Source of the DNA: Leifsonia xyli
Lineage (GTDB): Bacteria > Actinomycetota > Actinomycetes > Actinomycetales > Microbacteriaceae
Reading direction: 5' to 3'
NCBI GenBank assembly: GCA_003243275.1
Contig: QFQR01000001.1
Span: 1 to 64,000 of the forward strand
DNA: 64,000 nt
A program made the position numbers and the translations under genes. Below, piece by piece: positions 48,781 through 59,200 of the stretch; positions within the stretch are counted from its first letter, which is position 1, and each line of letters begins with the position of its first letter. The notes under the pieces are model-generated. The model worked only from the letters and a program-made list of their open reading frames with translations. It was not told the origin of the DNA and did no database searches.

Positions 48781-48813
48781 CTGGCGCGCAGTCTGGCGGC
48801 CGGGCCGCGCCAG
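48781..48813 (+). terminator. Hairpin after the PD-(D/E)XK-like gene
   Basis: CTGGCGCG (48781-48788) and CGCGCCAG (48806-48813) form a perfect 8-bp stem with a 17-nt loop, just after the stop codon. No U-tract; tentative. Confidence 0.4.
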
Positions 48814-48862
48814 TGCGCTCGGAGCGCGCCGCGGTAGTCTGGGAGCGGGAAGGAGTTCGGCC

Positions 48863-49357
48863 GTGAACCGCATGCGCGTTGTGCAGTCCCCATCGGGACT
48901 GCGGCGACTGCTGATGACGTTCGCTACCGCGCTCCTGCTGATCGCCGGCCTTCTGGCGATGCATACCCTCACCGGCACGCTCACCTTCGGGCACGAGGCC
49001 GCTGGCGTACCTGCCAGCGAGGGTGTCGGGGCTTCCTATGCCCCCGGCTCCGACATGGGGTCCATCACTCACCCGGCGGGCGCCCTCGATGGTGCGGCCG
49101 TGATGGGGACTGGCGCCGCCGCCGACCATTGCTCAGGGGATTGCGGGGCCTCCGGCGGGGTGCCAGATCATTCGATGCTGATGATGGTGTGCGTGCTCGC
49201 GTTGCTGGCCGCCGCCATCGTGCTGCTCGCCCCAGTGCTCCTGGCGCGGCTCGGCGCCGCGCTGGCGCTGCTGCGCCTGCACGGGCGCACCGTGCTGGCG
49301 GCGCTGCCGCATCCGCGACCACCCTCACTCCTCGTCCTGTCGATCAGTCGAACCTGA
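48863..49357 (+). CDS. DUF6153-like membrane protein (copy 2)
   Basis: 164 residues from GTG 48863. Two membrane helices (LMTFATALLLIAGLLAMHTL and LMMVCVLALLAAAIVLLAPV) flank a loop with His, Met and two Cys (DHCSGDCGASG). It ends LLVLSISRT, matching the LSVSRT end of copy 1 at 41418. Followed by a DUF305 lipoprotein and a micro-protein, the same three kinds of gene that occur around copy 1. Confidence 0.65.
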   Translation: MNRMRVVQSPSGLRRLLMTFATALLLIAGLLAMHTLTGTLTFGHEAAGVPASEGVGASYAPGSDMGSITHPAGALDGAAVMGTGAAADHCSGDCGASGGVPDHSMLMMVCVLALLAAAIVLLAPVLLARLGAALALLRLHGRTVLAALPHPRPPSLLVLSISRT

Positions 49358-49466
49358 TTCCCGGCCTGTCCGGCGCGATCTTCGTGCCGGCAGGATGCTT
49401 CGGCCTGCCCACTCGCGGCAGCAGGAATCACCTCACCCCATCGACTGATAGACAAGGACACCCACC

Positions 49467-50093
49467 ATGCGTTTCCGCACTCTCGCGCTGACCACCGGCG
49501 CGCTCACCGCCGCGCTCGTGCTCGCCGGCTGCGCCCCGACCGGCGGCTCCATGCCCGGCATGGATCACGGCTCCGGCGGCATGACCAGCAGCACTCCCTC
49601 GGCCACCGCCGACGCCTCGTTCAACTCCGCGGACGTGATGTTCGTGACGATGATGATCCCGCATCACGAGCAGGCCATCCAGATGGCCGACCAGATCCTC
49701 GCCAAGGACGGCATCGACCAGCGGGTTGTCGACCTCGCGCAGCAGATCAAGGCCGCCCAGGACCCCGAGATCCAGACCATGAAGGGCTGGCTGGAGGACT
49801 GGGGCATCCCCTACGACGACTCCATGTCCGACATGGGCGGGATGGAAGGCATGGACCACGGCGACGGGATGATGTCCGAGGAGGACATGGCCGCCCTGGA
49901 TGCCGCCACCGGCGTCGAGGCGACCCGACTGTTCCTGGAGGGCATGATCACCCACCACCAGGGCGCGGTCACGATGGCGCAGACGGTGCTCGACAACGGA
50001 CAGAACCCGGATGTCGCCACCCTGGCGCAGCAGATCATCGACGGGCAGACCGCCGAGATCACCACGATGCAGGACATCCTCGCCACCCTCTGA
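49467..50093 (+). CDS. DUF305-family copper-binding lipoprotein
   Basis: 208 residues. Signal peptide with lipobox LVLAGCAP, a Met/His/Gly-rich stretch (MPGMDHGSGGM), then two DUF305 repeats marked by MMIPHHEQAIQMADQIL and MITHHQGAVTMAQTVL, with a second Met-rich insert (MSDMGGMEGMDHGDGM). DUF305 proteins are ferritin-like helical bundles tied to metal resistance. It would sit on the outer face of the membrane and bind copper. Confidence 0.85.
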   Translation: MRFRTLALTTGALTAALVLAGCAPTGGSMPGMDHGSGGMTSSTPSATADASFNSADVMFVTMMIPHHEQAIQMADQILAKDGIDQRVVDLAQQIKAAQDPEIQTMKGWLEDWGIPYDDSMSDMGGMEGMDHGDGMMSEEDMAALDAATGVEATRLFLEGMITHHQGAVTMAQTVLDNGQNPDVATLAQQIIDGQTAEITTMQDILATL

Positions 50094-50196
50094 CCCAGAC
50101 CCTCGGGCGGAGCGGTCACTACCCCGACTCGCTCCGCCCGAGACCCGACCGCGTGCCCGCCGTCGCGGGACGCGTCGGATTGTCGAAAGGCCCGTC

Positions 50197-50295
50197 ATGA
50201 CTTCCCGGACCCTGGCCGCCTGCTTCACGGCCATCTTCCTCGCCCTGGTCATCTTGTCTGCGGGGACCATCCTCGTCATCCAGGCGATCGCATGA
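50197..50295 (+). CDS. Micro-protein with a single membrane helix (second copy)
   Basis: 32 residues from ATG 50197, with GAAAGG 6 nt upstream. Starts MTSRTLAACFTAIFLALVIL and ends VIQAIA, one membrane helix. ATGA overlap with the lipoprotein gene downstream. Similar in length and pattern to 41033-41131, which is likewise coupled to a downstream secreted protein. Confidence 0.55.
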   Translation: MTSRTLAACFTAIFLALVILSAGTILVIQAIA

Positions 50296-51140
50296 ACCGT
50301 CGTCTCACGATCACGACGCTCGCTGCTGCGGTGGCGCTGCTGGTCGCTGGCTGCACGAGCCCGACGCCCCAGACGTCCGCGACGCCGAGGCTGGAGGACC
50401 TCGGACATGTGCATGGCATCGTCGACGCCGGTGACGGCACGGTGCTGCTGGGCACCCACACCGGCCTCTACACGCTGACCGAGGACGGCGCCGCGACCGG
50501 GCCGGTCGGTGGCCATGACTTCGACGCGATGGGCCTGACCCGCGCCGGCGACGTCTTCTACGCCTCCGGCCACCCCGGCCCCACCACGCCGGCGGAGCTC
50601 GGCGCGCCCAACCTGGGCGTGCTGCGCAGTACCGACGCGGGGCAGTCGTGGGAGCCGGTCGCCTTCACCGGGCAGGAGGACTTCCACGTTCTGACCGCCG
50701 GCAGCGCCGGGGCGATCTACGGGATCGGGTCCAGCTCGAGCACCGTGCGCACGAGCCCCGACGGCGGCGCCACCTGGATCGACGGGGCCGAGCTGCCCGC
50801 CGCCGACCTCGCCGTCGCCGCCGACGGCACCCTCTACGCGGCGACGCAGCAGGGCGTGCAGGAAAGCCGAGACGCCGGCGCCACCTTCACCGCCGTCCCG
50901 GATGCCCCGCTGCTGTATCTGCTGGAGGCCGATCCGGGTGGCGGGGTGGCCGGCGTCGACACCGAGGGCAGCCTGTGGCGCCTGATCGACGGCTCGTGGA
51001 CGCGCCTGGGCACCACCACCGGCACCGTCCAGGCGCTCGGCGTGACCGCCGACGGCGCGATCGTGCTCCTGGACGACCGCGGCATCGTCTGGATCCGCGG
51101 CACCGAGTCCACCACCGTCCTGCGGGCGGGTGCATCATGA
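50292..51140 (+). CDS. Beta-propeller lipoprotein with Asp-box repeats
   Basis: 282 residues. Signal peptide with lipobox LLVAGCTS, then a seven-bladed-type beta propeller with BNR/Asp boxes, RSTDAGQSWEP and TSPDGGATWID. An HVHG motif near the start (LGHVHGIV) recalls the exo-alpha-sialidase-like F510_1955 family, often seen in actinobacterial copper clusters. Probably an outer-surface metal or ligand-binding protein rather than a sialidase; the catalytic residues of sialidases are not evident. Confidence 0.65.
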   Translation: MNRRLTITTLAAAVALLVAGCTSPTPQTSATPRLEDLGHVHGIVDAGDGTVLLGTHTGLYTLTEDGAATGPVGGHDFDAMGLTRAGDVFYASGHPGPTTPAELGAPNLGVLRSTDAGQSWEPVAFTGQEDFHVLTAGSAGAIYGIGSSSSTVRTSPDGGATWIDGAELPAADLAVAADGTLYAATQQGVQESRDAGATFTAVPDAPLLYLLEADPGGGVAGVDTEGSLWRLIDGSWTRLGTTTGTVQALGVTADGAIVLLDDRGIVWIRGTESTTVLRAGAS

Positions 51141-51192
51141 CCACCATCCACGGCAGCGGCCCGACCGGTCGCAGATCGGAACGAGACCGACC

Positions 51193-53640
51193 ATGACCCC
51201 TACGACAGCGCCGAGCAGCTGGGCGCGCCGCACCGGACCCGTCGACCCCGCGGCACTGGACGCGGTGGACGCATGGTGGCGGGCGGCGAACTATCTGAGC
51301 ATCGGCCAGATCTACCTGCTTGATAACCCGTTGCTGCGCCACCGCCTCAGCCGGGACGACATCAAGCCGCGGCTGCTGGGCCATTGGGGCACCACCCCGG
51401 GCCTGAACTTCCTCTACGCCCACCTGAACCGCGCCATCCGCGACCGCGACCTGAACACCCTGTACGTGACCGGACCCGGACACGGCGGACCCGGCATGGT
51501 CGCCAACGCCTACCTCGACGGCACCTACACCGAGCGCTACCCGGGCATCGACCGCACCGAAGAGGGGCTGCGGGCGCTGTTCCGGCAGTTCTCCTTCCCC
51601 GGCGGAATCCCCTCGCACGCGTCACCCGAGACGCCGGGGTCGATCAACGAGGGCGGCGAGCTGGGCTACTCCCTCGTGCACGCCTACGGGGCCGCGTTCG
51701 ACAACCCCGACCTGCTGGTCGCCTGCGTGATCGGCGACGGTGAGGCCGAGACCGGGCCGCTGGCGACCGCGTGGCACGGCAACAAGTTCCTCAACCCCGC
51801 CTCCGACGGGGTGGTGCTGCCGATCCTGCATCTGAACGGGTACAAGATCGCCAACCCGACCGTGCTGTCCCGCATCCCCGAGGAGGAGCTGGTCGCGCTG
51901 CTGCGCGGCTACGGCCATCACCCCCACGTCGTCACGGTTGGCTTCGATGGCGAGACCCCGCAGGAGTCCCACGCGACGTTCGCGGCGGTGCTGGATACGG
52001 TGCTGGATGAGATCGCGGACATCAAGGCCGCCGCGGCGGACGGGACGCTGGCGGGGCGGCCGGCGTGGCCGGCGATCGTGCTGCGCAGCCCGAAGGGGTG
52101 GACCTGCCCGAAGATCATCGACGGTCTGCCGGTGGAGGGCACCTGGCGGGCCCACCAGGTGCCGCTCGCCGAGGTCCGCGACAATCCCGAGCATCTGCGG
52201 ATCCTCGAGGACTGGCTGGCGTCCTACCGCCCGCACGGGCTGTTCGACGTGACCGGCGCCCCCCGCCCGACCACGGTCGCGATCGCCCCGGCCGGGGATC
52301 GGCGGATGAGCGCGAACCCGGCCGGCAACGGCGGACAACTCACGATCCCGCTGCGGCTCCCGGACTTCCGGGACCACGCCCACCCGGTCGATCCCGCCGA
52401 GAGGGGTGCGTCGACCGGCGAGGCGACCCGGACTTTGGGGGATTGGCTGGCGGGGGTGATCCGGGACAACCCGGACAACTTCCGCATCTTCGGCCCGGAC
52501 GAGACCGCCTCCAACCGGCTCGCCCCACCCGTCTACCAGGCCACCGGCAAGCAGTGGAACGCGGCCGTGGAGCCCGTCGACGAGCACCTGGCCCCGACCG
52601 GGCGGGTGATGGAGGTGCTCAGCGAGCACCAGTGCCAGGGCTGGCTGGAAGGGTACGTGCTGACCGGCCGGCACGGCCTGTTCAACTGCTACGAGGCGTT
52701 CACCCACATCGTCGACTCGATGTTCAACCAGCACGCCAAGTGGCTGGAAGCCGCGCGGGAGGTGTCGTGGCGGGACCCGATCCCGAGCTTCAACTACCTG
52801 CTCTCCAGCCATGTCTGGCGGCAGGACCACAACGGCTTCTCCCACCAGGACCCCGGGTTCATCGACCTCGCCCTGAACAAGAGCCCCGACATCGTCCGCG
52901 TCTACCTGCCGTTCGACGCGAACACGCTGCTGTCCACCTACGACCACTGCCTGCGCTCCACCGGGTACATCAACGTCGTCGTCGCCGGGAAGCAGCCCGC
53001 TCCGCAGTGGCTCACGATGGACGAGGCGATCGAGCACTGCACCCGCGGGCTGGGCATCCTGCCGTGGGCGGGCACTGAGGCCGAAGGAACCGAGCCGGAT
53101 GTGGTGCTCGCCGCAGCCGGCGACGTGCCCACCCTGGAGACCCTGGCCGCCGCGGCGCTGTTGCGCGAGCGCATCCCGGACCTGAAGGTGCGGGTGGTGA
53201 ACGTGGTCGACCTGACCCGGCTGCAATCAGAGGACCAGCACCCGCACGGATTGCCGGACCGGGAGTTCGACGCGATCTTCACCCCCGACAAGCCGGTGAT
53301 CTTCGCCTACCACGGCTATCCGTGGCTGATCCACCGGCTCACCTACAAGCGTGCCGGTCATCAGCACCTGCATGTGCACGGGTTCCAGGAGCGCGGCACC
53401 ACCACGACCCCGTTCGACATGGTCATGCTCAACGAGCTCGACCGGTACCGACTCGCGATCGACGTCCTCGACCACGTCCCGGGCCTGGCCGCCCGCCACG
53501 CGGAGCTGCGGCAGGAGCTGCAGGACGCCCGCCTGCGTGCTCGCGCCCACACCCGTGAGCACGGCACCGACATCCCCGCGGTCGCCGACTGGCAATGGCC
53601 CCACCCCGACATCACCGACCCCGCCATCGGGAAGGAATAG
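51193..53640 (+). CDS. xfp: Phosphoketolase
   Basis: 815 residues, the usual family length. Thiamine-diphosphate enzyme signatures: YVTGPGHGGPGM, INEGGELGYSLVHAYGAAFD, the ThDP motif VIGDGEAETGPLATAWHGNKF and SNRLAPPVYQATGKQW. It cleaves xylulose 5-phosphate or fructose 6-phosphate with phosphate to give acetyl phosphate plus glyceraldehyde 3-phosphate or erythrose 4-phosphate. The acetyl phosphate feeds ackA at 42068. It lies directly upstream of a metal ATPase, an unusual place for a central-metabolism enzyme. Confidence 0.95.
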   Translation: MTPTTAPSSWARRTGPVDPAALDAVDAWWRAANYLSIGQIYLLDNPLLRHRLSRDDIKPRLLGHWGTTPGLNFLYAHLNRAIRDRDLNTLYVTGPGHGGPGMVANAYLDGTYTERYPGIDRTEEGLRALFRQFSFPGGIPSHASPETPGSINEGGELGYSLVHAYGAAFDNPDLLVACVIGDGEAETGPLATAWHGNKFLNPASDGVVLPILHLNGYKIANPTVLSRIPEEELVALLRGYGHHPHVVTVGFDGETPQESHATFAAVLDTVLDEIADIKAAAADGTLAGRPAWPAIVLRSPKGWTCPKIIDGLPVEGTWRAHQVPLAEVRDNPEHLRILEDWLASYRPHGLFDVTGAPRPTTVAIAPAGDRRMSANPAGNGGQLTIPLRLPDFRDHAHPVDPAERGASTGEATRTLGDWLAGVIRDNPDNFRIFGPDETASNRLAPPVYQATGKQWNAAVEPVDEHLAPTGRVMEVLSEHQCQGWLEGYVLTGRHGLFNCYEAFTHIVDSMFNQHAKWLEAAREVSWRDPIPSFNYLLSSHVWRQDHNGFSHQDPGFIDLALNKSPDIVRVYLPFDANTLLSTYDHCLRSTGYINVVVAGKQPAPQWLTMDEAIEHCTRGLGILPWAGTEAEGTEPDVVLAAAGDVPTLETLAAAALLRERIPDLKVRVVNVVDLTRLQSEDQHPHGLPDREFDAIFTPDKPVIFAYHGYPWLIHRLTYKRAGHQHLHVHGFQERGTTTTPFDMVMLNELDRYRLAIDVLDHVPGLAARHAELRQELQDARLRARAHTREHGTDIPAVADWQWPHPDITDPAIGKE

Positions 53641-53642
53641 AA

Positions 53643-56213
53643 ATGAGCGACACCAGAACCGTGACACTGCAGGTCAGCGGCATGATCCGCGCAACCTCCA
53701 AGAACGTCACCGAAGCCCACTTGGGCCGCCAGCCCGGGGTGATCAGCGTGGACGCGAACCCGGTCTCGCAGACCGCGACCGTCACCTACGACCCCGAGGC
53801 CACCTCGGTCGCGCACCTGCAGCAGTGGGTCATCGACTGCGGGTACCACTGCGCCGGGCAGTCGGTTCCCGACCACATCTGCGATCCTGCGCACGACCCG
53901 CATGCCCACGGGGTTGATGGCCACGAAGCGCACGCGAGCTACGACGGGCACGCTGCCCACGAGGCGCACGCCGCCGCGAGCCACGCCGGGCATGAGCACC
54001 ACACCGCCCCCGACCCTGAGCACCTCGGCGAGGCCGTCGCGGCAGGTAGCGACCACCCGGCCGAGGTCGGTGAGCATGCCGGACACCCCGCGACTCCCGC
54101 GGCAGGCCGGCACGATCACGGTGCCGGGACGACCGCGCACAGCGCGCAGGAGATGATGGGCCACGGCGGGCACCACGGCGGAATGTCGATGGCCGCGATG
54201 ATCCGCGACATGCGCAACCGATTCCTGGTCGCCTTGGTTCTGTCGATCCCGATCACGCTGTGGTCCCCGATCGGGCGCGAGGTGATCGGATTCGAGGTCC
54301 CGGCCCCGTTTGGGTTGCGGGATGACGTGTTCATGCTGATCCTGTCGCTACCAGTGATCTTCTACTCCGCGTGGATCTTCTTCGACGGTGCCTATCGTGC
54401 GCTGCGGGCGAAGACGCTGGACATGATGGTGCTGGTCGCGGTCGGCGTGGGCGCCGGCTGGATCTACAGCGTGATTGTCACCCTCTCCGGCGGTGGTGAG
54501 GTCTTCTACGAGGCCGCCACAGTCCTGGCCACTTTCGTGCTGCTCGGGCATTGGGTCGAGATGCGCGCCCGCGGAGGCGCCAACGACGCGATCCGGCGGC
54601 TGCTGGAGCTCGCCCCGGCCCGCGCGGTCGTGATCCGCGATGGGAGCGAGGTCGAGATCCCCACCTCCGAGGTGATCCCCGGCGACCTCATGCTGATCCG
54701 GCCCGGTGCGAAGGTCCCCACCGACGGGGAGGTCGAGGAGGGCGAGTCGGAGGTCGACGAGTCGATGGTCACCGGCGAGTCGATGCCGGTGGAGAAGGCG
54801 CCCGGGTCGGAGGTGATCGGCGCGACCGTGAACACCGTAGGCACGCTCCGGGCGCGGGCCACGAAGGTCGGCGCCGACACGGCTCTCGCGCAGATCGTGA
54901 AGCTGGTGCAGGAGGCGCAGAACTCCAAGGCACCCGGCCAGCGCCTGGCCGATCGGGCCGCGTTCTGGCTCGTCCTCGTCGCTCTCATAGGAGGGACCCT
55001 GACCTTCCTCGTGTGGTTCCTCGCCGGCGCCGAGTTGCCAGCGGCGATCCTGTTCGCGATCACCGTGGTGGTCATCACCTGCCCCGACGCGCTCGGGCTC
55101 GCGACCCCGACCGCGATCATGGTCGGCACCGGCCTCGGCGCGAAGCGGGGCGTGCTGTTCAAGAACGCCTCCGGCATCGAGACGGCCGCGCACATCACCA
55201 CGGTCGTGCTGGACAAGACCGGCACCCTCACCAAGGGCGAGCCGGAGGTCACCGACTACATCCCCATCGGCATGGACGACCTCGAGCTGCTCGCCCTCGC
55301 CGCCGCGCTAGAGCGGGAGTCCGAGCATCCGCTGGCGAAGGCGATCGTCGCCTACGCCGACAGCCGCAGCATCCCACGCCGCACCGCGTCCGCGTTCCGC
55401 AACGTCACCGGGCAGGGCGCGACCGCGACCGTCGACGGCAAGCAGGTGGTGCTCGGCAACGCCCGACTGATGGGCGCGCAGGGCATCGACATCGGCCCCG
55501 TCGCCGCGCAGCAGAAGGCCCTCGCGGACGGCGGTCGCACCGCGATCATGTTTGCCGTCGACGGGAAGATCGCCGGCGTCATCGCCCTCGCCGACGCGCC
55601 CCGCGACACCGCGAAAGCCGCGATCGACGCCCTCCATCAGCAAGGCGTCGAAGTCGCGATGCTCACCGGCGACAACAAGCCCACAGCCGAGCGCATCGCC
55701 TCGCTGCTGGGCATCGACACCGTGATCGCCGACGTGCTTCCCGAGGACAAGTCCGCCAAGATCGCCGAACTCCAGCAGCAAGGCAAGAAGGTCGCCATGG
55801 TCGGCGACGGCGTCAACGACGCCCCAGCCCTCGCCCAGGCCGACCTCGGCATCGCGATCGGCGCCGGCACCGACGTCGCCATCGAGACTGCCGACGTCGT
55901 ACTGATGCGCTCCGACCCCCTCGACGTCGCGATCGCGCTGAAGATCGGGAAGGGCACGCTGCGCAAAATGCGGCAGAACCTCGGCTGGGCCATCGGCTAC
56001 AACGCTCTCGCCTTGCCGATCGCCGCCGGCGTGTTCTACCCCGCGTTCGGGATCATGCTCTCCCCGGAGATTGCCGCCATCAGCATGTCCGGCTCCAGCG
56101 TGATCGTCGCTGTCAACGCCCTGCTGCTCAAGCGCCTGCGCCTGCCTGCCCAGGCGACTCCTGCAGGCGCGAACAGCCCCGCCCCTGCCCCGACGCCTGG
56201 CGGCTCCCCATGA
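53643..56213 (+). CDS. Copper-type P1B ATPase with CPD motif, degenerate HMA and His-rich linker
   Basis: 856 residues from ATG 53643, with GGAAGGA 5 nt upstream. The N-terminal HMA-like fold has lost its CxxC (SGMIRATSKNV). About 100 residues of His-rich linker follow (for example HEAHASYDGHAAHEAHAA and MMGHGGHHGGM), as in CopB pumps. The membrane motif is ITCPDALGLATP, with CPD in place of CPC or CPH. Phosphorylation site LDKTGTLT, HP locus ESEHPLAKAI, and GDGVNDAPAL are intact. Metal could be Cu(I)/Cu(II) or Ag(I); the CPD motif makes specificity uncertain. Confidence 0.85.
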   Translation: MSDTRTVTLQVSGMIRATSKNVTEAHLGRQPGVISVDANPVSQTATVTYDPEATSVAHLQQWVIDCGYHCAGQSVPDHICDPAHDPHAHGVDGHEAHASYDGHAAHEAHAAASHAGHEHHTAPDPEHLGEAVAAGSDHPAEVGEHAGHPATPAAGRHDHGAGTTAHSAQEMMGHGGHHGGMSMAAMIRDMRNRFLVALVLSIPITLWSPIGREVIGFEVPAPFGLRDDVFMLILSLPVIFYSAWIFFDGAYRALRAKTLDMMVLVAVGVGAGWIYSVIVTLSGGGEVFYEAATVLATFVLLGHWVEMRARGGANDAIRRLLELAPARAVVIRDGSEVEIPTSEVIPGDLMLIRPGAKVPTDGEVEEGESEVDESMVTGESMPVEKAPGSEVIGATVNTVGTLRARATKVGADTALAQIVKLVQEAQNSKAPGQRLADRAAFWLVLVALIGGTLTFLVWFLAGAELPAAILFAITVVVITCPDALGLATPTAIMVGTGLGAKRGVLFKNASGIETAAHITTVVLDKTGTLTKGEPEVTDYIPIGMDDLELLALAAALERESEHPLAKAIVAYADSRSIPRRTASAFRNVTGQGATATVDGKQVVLGNARLMGAQGIDIGPVAAQQKALADGGRTAIMFAVDGKIAGVIALADAPRDTAKAAIDALHQQGVEVAMLTGDNKPTAERIASLLGIDTVIADVLPEDKSAKIAELQQQGKKVAMVGDGVNDAPALAQADLGIAIGAGTDVAIETADVVLMRSDPLDVAIALKIGKGTLRKMRQNLGWAIGYNALALPIAAGVFYPAFGIMLSPEIAAISMSGSSVIVAVNALLLKRLRLPAQATPAGANSPAPAPTPGGSP

Positions 56214-56232
56214 TCGGACAGGGGGTGCCGGG

Positions 56233-59200
56233 ATGACGACGCGGCCCGGGACGCACGAGACGCACCGGCTGGATGCAACCTTCGACGCGGTGCTATTCGA
56301 CATGGACGGCGTGGTCACCGACACCGCCTCACTCCATGCCGCGGCGTGGAAGCGGCTGTTCGAGGAGGTGCTGCACGACCCTCGCGTGCAGGTCGACGAT
56401 CCCGAGGTGGGCTTCGACCCGGTATCCGACTACCGCCGATACGTGGACGGTCGAACCCGCGAGGACGGGGTGGTCGAGTACCTGACCGCCCGCGGGATCG
56501 CCCTGGACGCGGGAAGTCCCGACGATCCGCCGACGACGTGGACAATCGCGGGGCTCGCCGCCCGCAAGAACGAGCTGTTCCTGGATGAGCTTCACACGCG
56601 CGGGCTGCGCGTCTTTCCGGGGACAGCGGCCCTGCTGGATCGCCTGCGAGACGCGGCCGTTCCCGTCGGATTGGTCACCGCGAGCCGTAACGCGCTCTCG
56701 CTGCTCACGGCAGCAGGGCTGGCCGACAGCTTCGACACGATCGTGGACGGTCAGAGCGCGCTCACTCATCACCTGCCGGGCAAACCGGAACCGGCGATGT
56801 TCGTGGAGGCAGCCCGTCGACTGGGGGTCGCGGCCGGCCGCACCGCCATCATCGAGGACTCGGCCGCAGGGGTGGAGGCGGGGCGACGGGGAGGCTTCGG
56901 GCTCGTCGTCGGCATCGATCGCGCAGGGCAGCGGGTGCAGCTGGAGGCGGCCGGCGCCGACATCGTCCTCGACGACGTCGGCGAGCTCGACCTCGGTGTC
57001 GTGGCGAAGGACCCATGGCGGCTGATCTACGAGGGCTTCGACCCCGCCCATGAAGGACACCGGGAGGCGCTCACCGCCACAGGCAACGGCTACCTCGTCA
57101 CTCGCGGAGCCCGGCCCGAGCACCGCGACGACGGCATCCACTACCCCGGCACCTACGTCGCAGGCGTCTACAACAGGCTGACGAGTACCATCCACGGCCG
57201 CCTGCTCGAGGAGGAGCACCTCGTCAACACACCCAACTGGCTCCCGGTCGACCTGCGCATCGGCGACGGGCCGTGGCTGTCGAGCGGGCAGGTCGCGACC
57301 GATGACGAACGGCGCGAGCTCGACCTCCGCCGCGGCGTTGTCACGCGTCGAGCGGTCCTCACCGGCCCGGACGGGAATCGACTCGAGCTCCTCCAGCGCT
57401 CCTTCGCCTCCATGGACGACCCGCACCTGGCGGTCCTCGAGACCACCATCAACGCGCCCGACCGCAGCTGCATCGTGACCCTCCGCGCGGGCATCGACGC
57501 CGGGGTACGCAACACCAATGTCGCCGCCTACGCCGGGTCGGATGCCACGCACCTCACCCCGCCGACGTTCCACCACATCGGCGAGATCACGGTCTGCGAG
57601 GTCTCGACGCGGCAGAGCCGGGTGGGCATCGCCACCGCCGTCCGCACGAGCCTCGCCGGCGCGGACCGCACCGACGAACGCCGCATCGACGCGGCGTCGC
57701 AGCACACCCGTGAGTGGCGCATCCGCCTTGAGCGGGGCCGCCCTGTCACGCTCACCAAGACGGCAGCCGTCTTCACCTCCCACGACCGTGCCGTCACCGA
57801 GCCCGGCACCGCCACCGTGAGCCTGCTTACGGGGCATGGCGGGGACATCGCGATTCTGCTCGAACGGCACGAGGCGGCCTGGCGGAGGCTCTGGGACCGC
57901 TTCACGGTAACCCTCGACGCCGACACGCACAGCCGGCTGATCCTGAACCTGCACGTCTTCCACCTGCTGCAGACCCTGTCTCCGCACACCACTGGCCTCG
58001 ACGCCGGCGTGCCTGCCCGCGGCTTGCATGGCGAGGGGTATCGGGGGCACGTGTTCTGGGACGAGGTGTTCGTCATCCCCTTCCTCGCCACCCGCCGGCC
58101 CGAGATCAGCCGGGCGCTGATCGACTACCGGTGGCGGCGTCTGCCCGCCGCCCGTGCAGCGGCCACGTCGGCCGGGCTGGCCGGGGCGATGTTCCCCTGG
58201 CAGAGCGGCAGCGACGGCAGGGAGGAGACCCCCGAGAGTCTCTACAACCCCCGCTCCGGACGGTGGATGCCCGACAATTCCCACCGGCAACGGCATGTCG
58301 GATTGGCCATCGCCTACGACGCCTGGCAGCACTACCAGGCCACCGGCGACCCCGACTGGCTCGCCGAGCGCGGCGGCGAGCTGATCGTCGAGGTCACCCG
58401 CCTGTTCGCGTCGCTTGCCGAGCACGACCCCACCGGCGACCGGTTCCACATCGCCGGCGTGATGGGCCCCGACGAGTTCCACGACGGCCCCCCGAACGCA
58501 CCCGGCGTCCGGCTGCGCGACAACACGTACACCAACGTCCTCGTCTCCTGGGTCGCCCAGCGGGCCGGCGACACCTTGAAGATCCTGAACGGACACCGCG
58601 CCGACGACCTGCGCGACCGGCTGGGCATCGCCGACGCGGAACTCGCCCTCTGGACGCGCCTCAGCCGGCGGCTCGCCGTCGGGTTCCACAGCGACGGCAT
58701 CCTCACCCAGTTCGACGGCTACGAGAACCTGCAAGAGCTGAACTGGGACGGCTACCGCGACCGGTACGGGAACATCGGCCGGCTCGACCTCATCCTGGAG
58801 GCCGAGGACGACACGACGAACCGGTACAAACTCGCCAAGCAGCCTGATGTCGTCATGCTCGTCCACCTCCTGGGGCGCGACGGGCTCCGGCGGCAGCTCG
58901 CCACCCTCGGCTACCCGTTCTCGGAAGACGACCTGACCCGCACCGTCGACTACTATCTGGCCCGCACCGCCAATGGCTCCACGCTCAGCCGCGTGGTGAA
59001 CGCCTCGGTCCTGGCCGGCATCGACCCCGCCCGCTCCTGGATCGCATTCCGCGAAGCCCTGATCGCCGATCTCGACGACGCCCAGGGCGGCACCACCCGG
59101 GAGGGCATCCACCTCGGCGCGATGGCCGGCACCGCCGACCTCCCCGTCCGTGCCTTCGCCGGCATGACCCTCGGCGACGACGAACTCGTGTTCACCCCGC

